From: Aminipila terrae
Lineage (GTDB): Bacteria > Bacillota > Clostridia > Peptostreptococcales > Anaerovoracaceae
Assembly (NCBI RefSeq): GCF_010120715.1
Contig: NZ_CP047591.1
Span: 2,790,001-2,854,000 of the forward strand
Length of the DNA stretch: 64,000 nucleotides
Reading direction: 5' to 3'
Below are positions 59,632 through 64,000 of this stretch, piece after piece (position 1 is the first letter of the stretch; each line of letters begins with the position of its first letter). The notes under the pieces were generated by a model. The model made no database searches and was not told the DNA's origin. It saw only the letters and a program-made list of their open reading frames with translations. The translations under genes were made by a program, and so were the position numbers.

Positions 59632-61587
59632 ATGAATAGCATCAAGAAAAAAGTTTTAGCAATTACTCTAGTTTTGTTATTATTATCGCTGTCTGTTGTC
59701 TCAATTATATTTGCAGCATTAAGTTTTAATGGAACACTTACTACAGTTGAAACAATTATGGGAGAAACAGCAAAAACTGCAGCCAAAAATGTAGCGAATA
59801 AATTAGTCTCTACAGAAAACATTATCCAGGAATTAGGTACGATTAGTAGATTGACCAATCCGGATAGCACCCTTGAAAGCAAACAGGAAATACTAAACAG
59901 TAAAATTAAAAAGTTTAATTTTATTGATTTAACCGTAACGGATGTAAAGGGAATCTCTCTTCAAAATACTGATTATTCAGGTGAAGAATATTTCCAGAAA
60001 GCCGTAAAAGGAGAAGTCTTTGCTGGTGAACCAGAGAAGAGTTCTGATGGAAATATGGTCATGCATCTGGCGGCGCCTCTATGGAAAGATGGATTATATG
60101 ATACTGAAATCGCAGGAACCATTATTGTTACACTGGATGGAAAGTATCTGTCAAATATTACAAACAATATAACCGTTGGTAAATCGGGTCACTGTTATAT
60201 ACTAGACAAACAGGGCACAACGATTGCATATACAGATTTTGAAAGTGTAAAAGCTCAGGACAATAGTATAAATGATGCTAAAAGCGATTCATCACTAAAG
60301 GATCTGGCCAGCCTTGAACAGCGTGCCATAAAAGGTGAGGAGTGCTTTGGAACCATGGAATTTAGTGGGATTAAAAAAATAGTATTCTATACACCAGTAC
60401 CTGGTACAAATGGATGGTCATTGGGTATCTCTGTTGCAAAAAATGAATTCATGAAAACTATTTATAGGGCGGTTGCTGTCAGTACGGGCATTTCAGTGAT
60501 TGCGTTGATTTTAGCAGGAATTATCATGGTTGCATTTGCAACAAAGCTTGTAAGACCAATAAAAGAAATGGAAAACGTTGTTTATGAAATATCCCAGGGC
60601 AACTTTGATGTGGACATAACTTATCAATCCAATGATGAAATCGGCAAGATGGCTGAGAGCATGAGGAGCATGATATCGTCTACAAAAGAGATTATTGATG
60701 ACACCGCAAGAGCTCTTGGGGAAATGGCACAGTGCAATTTTGATGTATATTCAGAGGTAGAGTATGTGGGTGTATATAAGAACATAAAATCTGCTATGCA
60801 TAACATTATAACTGAATTAAATCAAACGCTTAGTAACATCAAAATATCTGCAGAGCAGGTTAATTTAGGGGCAGAGCAGGTGGCTTCAGGATCACAGTCT
60901 CTGGCTCAGGGTTCAGTAGAACAGACCAGTTCTATTGAGAAACTGTCGGAATCCGTAAGTCTGATTTCTGACCAGATAAAGCAAAATGCTCAAAATGCAG
61001 AAAGTGCCAATAGTCAGTCAGCGAAAGTAGAATCTGAATTAGAACACAGTAACATGCAGATGAATAAAATGATGGATGCAATGGGTGATATTTCCGGCAA
61101 ATCAACGGAAATCAGCAAGATTATTAAGGCAATCGAAGATATTGCATTTCAGACAAACATCCTGGCGTTAAATGCTGCTGTAGAAGCGGCAAGAGCTGGT
61201 ACAGCGGGTAAAGGGTTCGCTGTGGTGGCAGATGAAGTAAGAAATCTTGCTGGAAAATCTGCAGAAGCTGCGAAAAATACAACTTCTTTGATAGAGGACA
61301 CCGTTAGTGCAGTTGAAGATGGAACCAGTATCGCAGCGGAGACTGCAGAGGTGATAAATACAGTTGTTCAAAGCACCAAGCAGGTTGTTTCGGCTATAAC
61401 TGAAATAGCCAGAGCTTCTGCGGAGCAGGCAGATTCCATTTCACAGATAACCGTGGGATTAGATGAGATTTCTGCTGTAGTTCAGTCCAATTCTGCAACG
61501 GCAGAAGAAAGTGCGGCAGCAAGTGAAGAATTATCAGGGCAGGCTAACCTGCTTCAAGATTCAGTAAGAAAATTTAAACTTAAATAA
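59632..61587 (+). CDS. Methyl-accepting chemotaxis protein with dCache sensor
   Basis: This 651-residue chemoreceptor has an N-terminal membrane helix (about 7-30), a large extracellular dCache-type sensor (about 40-275, with SGEEYFQKAVKGEVFAGEP and GKSGHCYILDKQGTTIA), a second membrane helix (about 283-305), a HAMP domain (VRPIKEMENVVYEISQGNFDVDI) and a long cytoplasmic signalling coil. The hairpin tip reads EDIAFQTNILALNAAVEAARAGTAGKGFAVVADEVRNLA, the universal CheA/CheW-binding region. There is no C-terminal CheR-binding pentapeptide. The ligand is unknown; dCache domains often bind amino acids. GAAAGGAAG precedes the ATG. It is monocistronic with a terminator after it. Confidence 0.95.
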   Translation: MNSIKKKVLAITLVLLLLSLSVVSIIFAALSFNGTLTTVETIMGETAKTAAKNVANKLVSTENIIQELGTISRLTNPDSTLESKQEILNSKIKKFNFIDLTVTDVKGISLQNTDYSGEEYFQKAVKGEVFAGEPEKSSDGNMVMHLAAPLWKDGLYDTEIAGTIIVTLDGKYLSNITNNITVGKSGHCYILDKQGTTIAYTDFESVKAQDNSINDAKSDSSLKDLASLEQRAIKGEECFGTMEFSGIKKIVFYTPVPGTNGWSLGISVAKNEFMKTIYRAVAVSTGISVIALILAGIIMVAFATKLVRPIKEMENVVYEISQGNFDVDITYQSNDEIGKMAESMRSMISSTKEIIDDTARALGEMAQCNFDVYSEVEYVGVYKNIKSAMHNIITELNQTLSNIKISAEQVNLGAEQVASGSQSLAQGSVEQTSSIEKLSESVSLISDQIKQNAQNAESANSQSAKVESELEHSNMQMNKMMDAMGDISGKSTEISKIIKAIEDIAFQTNILALNAAVEAARAGTAGKGFAVVADEVRNLAGKSAEAAKNTTSLIEDTVSAVEDGTSIAAETAEVINTVVQSTKQVVSAITEIARASAEQADSISQITVGLDEISAVVQSNSATAEESAAASEELSGQANLLQDSVRKFKLK

Positions 61588-61608
61588 ATAAAAAATAAAA
61601 AATTTTCT

Positions 61609-61640
61609 AAAAAGTAGCAGAAATTATTCTGCTACTTTTT
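61609..61640 (+). terminator. Terminator after the chemoreceptor gene
   Basis: AAAGTAGCAGAA and TTCTGCTACTTTTTC form a perfect stem with a short ATTA loop and T run. Confidence 0.93.
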
Positions 61641-61737
61641 CTTTTATTGTATTTTCAAAACAGGTTTAAAATAGTATAATTAAATATGTCGATTATTGGC
61701 TTCAGATGAGAATTAAGCAAGAAAAAAGGGGAAGAAA

Positions 61738-62970
61738 ATGAAAAAAATAATAGTTATAGTAGCAATGATAATAACGCTAATTGCATTAACCTCGGGGATG
61801 GTTTATGCTGGGACAAATATTGCACAATCAGATATAAATGAGGGACTGAAGTTTTGTGAAGCTTATCCAGTCAGCCTGGCTTTAGACGGACAGAAGATTG
61901 CATTTTCACAAAAAGATGTTCCTCCAGTCATAATAAAAGAAAAAACGTTGATACCAGCCAGGGCATTATTTGAAAAAATGGGAGGAAAAGTTACATGGCA
62001 GAATGATACCCAGACTGTACATGTTGCATATGATAACACGGAGGTAGTACTTACTATTGGATCAGATAAAGCTTTGGTTAATGGAAAAACAGAAACACTG
62101 GATGTTCCTGCACTGATAATTGATAATGACGGTGATTATTATGGAAGTACCATGATACCTGTTCGATTTACAGCCGAGGCTTTGGGTTGTGGGGTTGCGT
62201 GGCAGGATTCAACTAGAAGTGTATTAATTTCTTCACCAGCAAAGGTAGATATACCGGTCGTTGATTCAAATACAGGAAATAATAATCAAAATAACAATAC
62301 AAACAATAACACAAATTCAAATCCTAACTCAAATATAACGTGGCAGTTTGAGCAGCTAAATGAAGCGGCAAAAGGCAAAATAGTTGCTATCGATATGGGA
62401 CATGGAGGTCATGATAGTGGATCGATTGGTCATAAAGGTCAGCCTGATCAGTTGAACGAGAAGGATGTGAATCTTCCGATTGGACTTAGATTGAATGAAT
62501 ATTTAAAAAGTGCAGGAGTAAGTACATATATGATTCGTGAATCGGATGTTTATTACACTTTATTAGAAAGAGCACAAAAGGCCAATGATGCTGGTGCAAC
62601 TATATTTATCTCAGTACACAATAATTCAAGCGAGACTTCTGCTGCTCATGGAACAGAAGTATTATATAATAGTAAGATAAATGCTGATGGTAAGAGTGAA
62701 ATGGATCTTTATGGAATACAAAGCAAAGATATTGCAAAAAATGTAGAAAGTGAAATGGTACAATCCTTAGGGACTTTAGAAAGGGGCATAAAAAACAGCC
62801 CTGAAATGGCTGTTCTTAATAAAACTACTATGCCGGCCATAATTGTGGAGGGAGCTTTTCTTTCAAATGAAAGTGAGCTGTCCATGATGAGAAAAGATGA
62901 CTATGCAGATAAATATGCTCTTGGTGTAGCAAAAGGTATAGTCAAATCTTTAAATGAAGCGTATAAATAG
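61738..62970 (+). CDS. Secreted N-acetylmuramoyl-L-alanine amidase with copper-amine-oxidase-like domain
   Basis: The 410-residue protein is exported: residues 1-26 form a signal peptide (MKKIIVIVAMIITLIALTSGMVYAG). A copper-amine-oxidase N-terminal-like domain, a common wall-associated module in clostridia, covers about 45-175 (LIPARALFEKMGGKVTWQNDTQTV and TMIPVRFTAEALGCGVAWQD). An Asn-rich linker (about 180-200) leads to the amidase_3 domain: IDMGHGGHDSGSIG, NEKDVNL with the zinc Glu, FISVHNNSSETSAAHGTEVLY, and the catalytic Glu in IIVEGAFLSNESE. It cleaves the bond between MurNAc and L-Ala, so acts in wall turnover or cell separation. AAAGGGGAA precedes the ATG. Confidence 0.94.
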   Translation: MKKIIVIVAMIITLIALTSGMVYAGTNIAQSDINEGLKFCEAYPVSLALDGQKIAFSQKDVPPVIIKEKTLIPARALFEKMGGKVTWQNDTQTVHVAYDNTEVVLTIGSDKALVNGKTETLDVPALIIDNDGDYYGSTMIPVRFTAEALGCGVAWQDSTRSVLISSPAKVDIPVVDSNTGNNNQNNNTNNNTNSNPNSNITWQFEQLNEAAKGKIVAIDMGHGGHDSGSIGHKGQPDQLNEKDVNLPIGLRLNEYLKSAGVSTYMIRESDVYYTLLERAQKANDAGATIFISVHNNSSETSAAHGTEVLYNSKINADGKSEMDLYGIQSKDIAKNVESEMVQSLGTLERGIKNSPEMAVLNKTTMPAIIVEGAFLSNESELSMMRKDDYADKYALGVAKGIVKSLNEAYK

Positions 62971-62994
62971 TAGAACTCAGAAAGCGAGCGTAAC

Positions 62995-63297
62995 GTGAAA
63001 CTTTTAATACTATACTTAGGAATGGCATTGGCAGGTTATTTTGTTGGTGCCAGATTTACTGATAAGGAAAAAAGCTATAACTGGATTAATAAAATTACCA
63101 TGGGGAGTCTTATCATTTTAATCTTTACCATGGGGGCAAGAATTGGTTCAGATAAAAGGGTTATCAGTTCTCTTCAGACTATTGGAATTAAGGCAGCTGT
63201 AATTACTGTTTTTGCATTTGCAGGAAGTATTACAGCCTGTTTTATTGTAAGGAAGATATTCCGTATTGACAGAAAGGGTGTTAAAATAGATGACTAA
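62995..63297 (+). CDS. LysO family lysine exporter, N-terminal part
   Basis: This 100-residue membrane protein corresponds to the first three helices of LysO (YbjE, formerly DUF340), which exports lysine. It reads LILYLGMALAGYFVGARFTD, then ITMGSLIILIFTMGARIGSDKRVISSLQTIGIKAAVITVFAFAGSI. In E. coli LysO is one protein of about 300 residues; many clostridia split it into a small and a large ORF, as here. The start appears to be GTG with a weak upstream site. It overlaps the next gene by eight bases. Confidence 0.82.
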   Translation: MKLLILYLGMALAGYFVGARFTDKEKSYNWINKITMGSLIILIFTMGARIGSDKRVISSLQTIGIKAAVITVFAFAGSITACFIVRKIFRIDRKGVKIDD

Positions 63298-63892
63298 GCT
63301 GATTATAACATTTTTGACACTTGGAGTGGTATCGGGATATTTCTTTATTCCAGATTTCATCATAACACATGTTTCAGGCAATCTTTTAATTGTGGGGCTT
63401 TGTGTTATGCTGTTTTTTGTGGGTATGGATTTGGGAAGAACGGGAACTGTAGTAGAGAATTTTAAAAAAGTTGGCATAAGAATTCTGGTATTCCCCCTTG
63501 CTTCTATTATTGGCTGCCTTACTTTTGCTGCCGTAGGATCTTTATTTTTGCCCATGACTGCAAAAGAAACCATGGCAGTTGCCTCTGGATTTGGGTGGTA
63601 TACTCTGGCACCAGTAATGCTGGCTGACTGCTCTGCAGAATTAAGTGCCATATCTTTTTTACATAATGTTATGAGAGAAATGGTTGGAATTATGATTATT
63701 CCCATTGTTGCAAAATATATAGGCTATATTGAATCATGCAGTGTGCCCGGAGCCGCTGCTGCGGATGTGTGTCTGCCCATTATAGAAAAATCCACAGATA
63801 GTGATACAACAGTGTATGCTTTTGTAATGGGTGTTGTACTTAGTACGACTGTTCCAGTTTTGGTGGGTGCTTTCATATCTATGGGCTTATAA
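63290..63892 (+). CDS. LysO family lysine exporter, C-terminal part
   Basis: This 200-residue membrane protein is the larger part of LysO. It has VGLCVMLFFVGMDLGRTG, a helix pair around LVFPLASIIGCLTFAAVGSLFLPM, then the family signature AVASGFGWYTLAPVMLADCSAELSAISFLHNVMREMVGIMIIPIVAKYIG and PGAAAADVCLPIIEKSTDSDTTVYAFVMGVVLS. It starts inside the end of the preceding ORF (ATGAC overlap), so the two are translationally coupled and should act as one exporter. No homopolymer-based repair is needed, unlike the broken genes elsewhere, so the split looks genuine. Confidence 0.86.
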   Translation: MTKLIITFLTLGVVSGYFFIPDFIITHVSGNLLIVGLCVMLFFVGMDLGRTGTVVENFKKVGIRILVFPLASIIGCLTFAAVGSLFLPMTAKETMAVASGFGWYTLAPVMLADCSAELSAISFLHNVMREMVGIMIIPIVAKYIGYIESCSVPGAAAADVCLPIIEKSTDSDTTVYAFVMGVVLSTTVPVLVGAFISMGL

Positions 63893-63937
63893 TTTCTATG
63901 AATTAAAAATGAGTATCAGAGAGGTTAAAGGAAAAAA

Positions 63938-64000
63938 ATGAAAAATAAATTAAATAAATTTACTGGCAGCAACGATTATGTAGTGTCAAAAGAACTGATG
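63938..64000 (+). CDS. Start of a gene cut by the window end (possibly a MoxR-like AAA ATPase)
   Basis: An ATG with AAAGGAAA upstream opens a frame that runs off the window. Only 21 residues are visible, MKNKLNKFTGSNDYVVSKEL and one more. The FTGSNDYVVSKEL pattern resembles the start of MoxR-family AAA ATPases, where a Walker A motif follows about 20 residues later, but there is too little sequence for a firm call. Confidence 0.35.
   Translation, partial: MKNKLNKFTGSNDYVVSKELM

Noticed and set aside
62995..63892. LysO as a sixth frameshifted gene
   Set aside because: No homopolymer repair joins the two parts, the ATG overlap is a clean coupling, and split LysO genes are known in clostridia.
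1..64000. CRISPR array or prophage
   Set aside because: No set of regularly spaced repeats and no phage structural or replication genes were found. The only integrase is the cassette's serine recombinase.

Overview
The window is chromosomal DNA from a low-GC, Gram-positive, anaerobic fermenter of the class Clostridia. Support for this comes from AT-rich codon use (AGA for Arg, AAA, ATA), strong GGAGG ribosome binding sites, the nusA-ylxR-ylxQ-infB-rbfA-nrnA-truB-ribF-rpsO-pnp order, an FMN riboswitch before a ribDEBAH operon, and a 4-hydroxybutyrate CoA-transferase/dehydrogenase pair closely resembling that of Clostridium aminobutyricum. A relative of the amino-acid and aminobutyrate fermenting Anaerovoracaceae is a reasonable guess; the species cannot be read from the sequence.

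Layout. 1-13.4 kb: translation and RNA operon, interrupted by a large periplasmic-sensor EAL protein. 13.5-17.3 kb: ammonium sensing and uptake, with an ammonium transporter fused to a histidine kinase, a NarL-type regulator and a plain AmtB. 17.6-21.7 kb: CheX-like protein, Smr-domain protein, LTA-synthase-like sulfatase, thiamine pyrophosphokinase. 22.4-24.9 kb: 4-hydroxybutyrate genes. 25-29.7 kb: DUF975 protein, FMN riboswitch with two tandem terminators, and riboflavin operon. 29.8-34.5 kb: a P-loop ATPase gene split by a 3,530-bp cassette carrying a large serine recombinase, a 45-codon ORF and an ArsB/NhaD-type antiporter, with recognisable attL and attR. 34.5-43.4 kb: cell-wall genes (ATP-grasp ligase, Asp/Glu racemase, MurE-like ligase, transporter), an aldehyde dehydrogenase, then a complete vanHAX operon without vanRS. 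43.5-48.2 kb: two identical ornithine carbamoyltransferase genes around an amino acid permease, then carbamate kinase. 48.3-53.9 kb: AGCS symporter, GlnK/GlnL-like two-component pair, LysP-like permease. 54-59.4 kb: accessory patch of small genes (type I toxin-antitoxin, Cys-rich ORFs, three tandem paralogues of an uncharacterised family, hemerythrin, tRNA-Arg). 59.6-64 kb: chemoreceptor, cell-wall amidase, split LysO lysine exporter, and the start of another gene.

How it fits together. The metabolic genes suggest amino-acid fermentation: citrulline breakdown to ornithine and ATP through OTC and carbamate kinase, 4-hydroxybutyrate turnover, ammonium sensing, and several amino acid transporters. 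The cell-wall block suggests altered peptidoglycan precursors, including D-Ala-D-Lac ends.

Caution on quality. Five genes (nrnA, pnp, the 4-hydroxybutyrate CoA-transferase, the aldehyde dehydrogenase and the glnL-like regulator) are each broken by a frameshift that is repaired by adding one base to a G4, G5 or A5 run. This pattern looks like systematic homopolymer under-calling rather than real gene loss. No CRISPR array, rRNA gene or prophage was seen.
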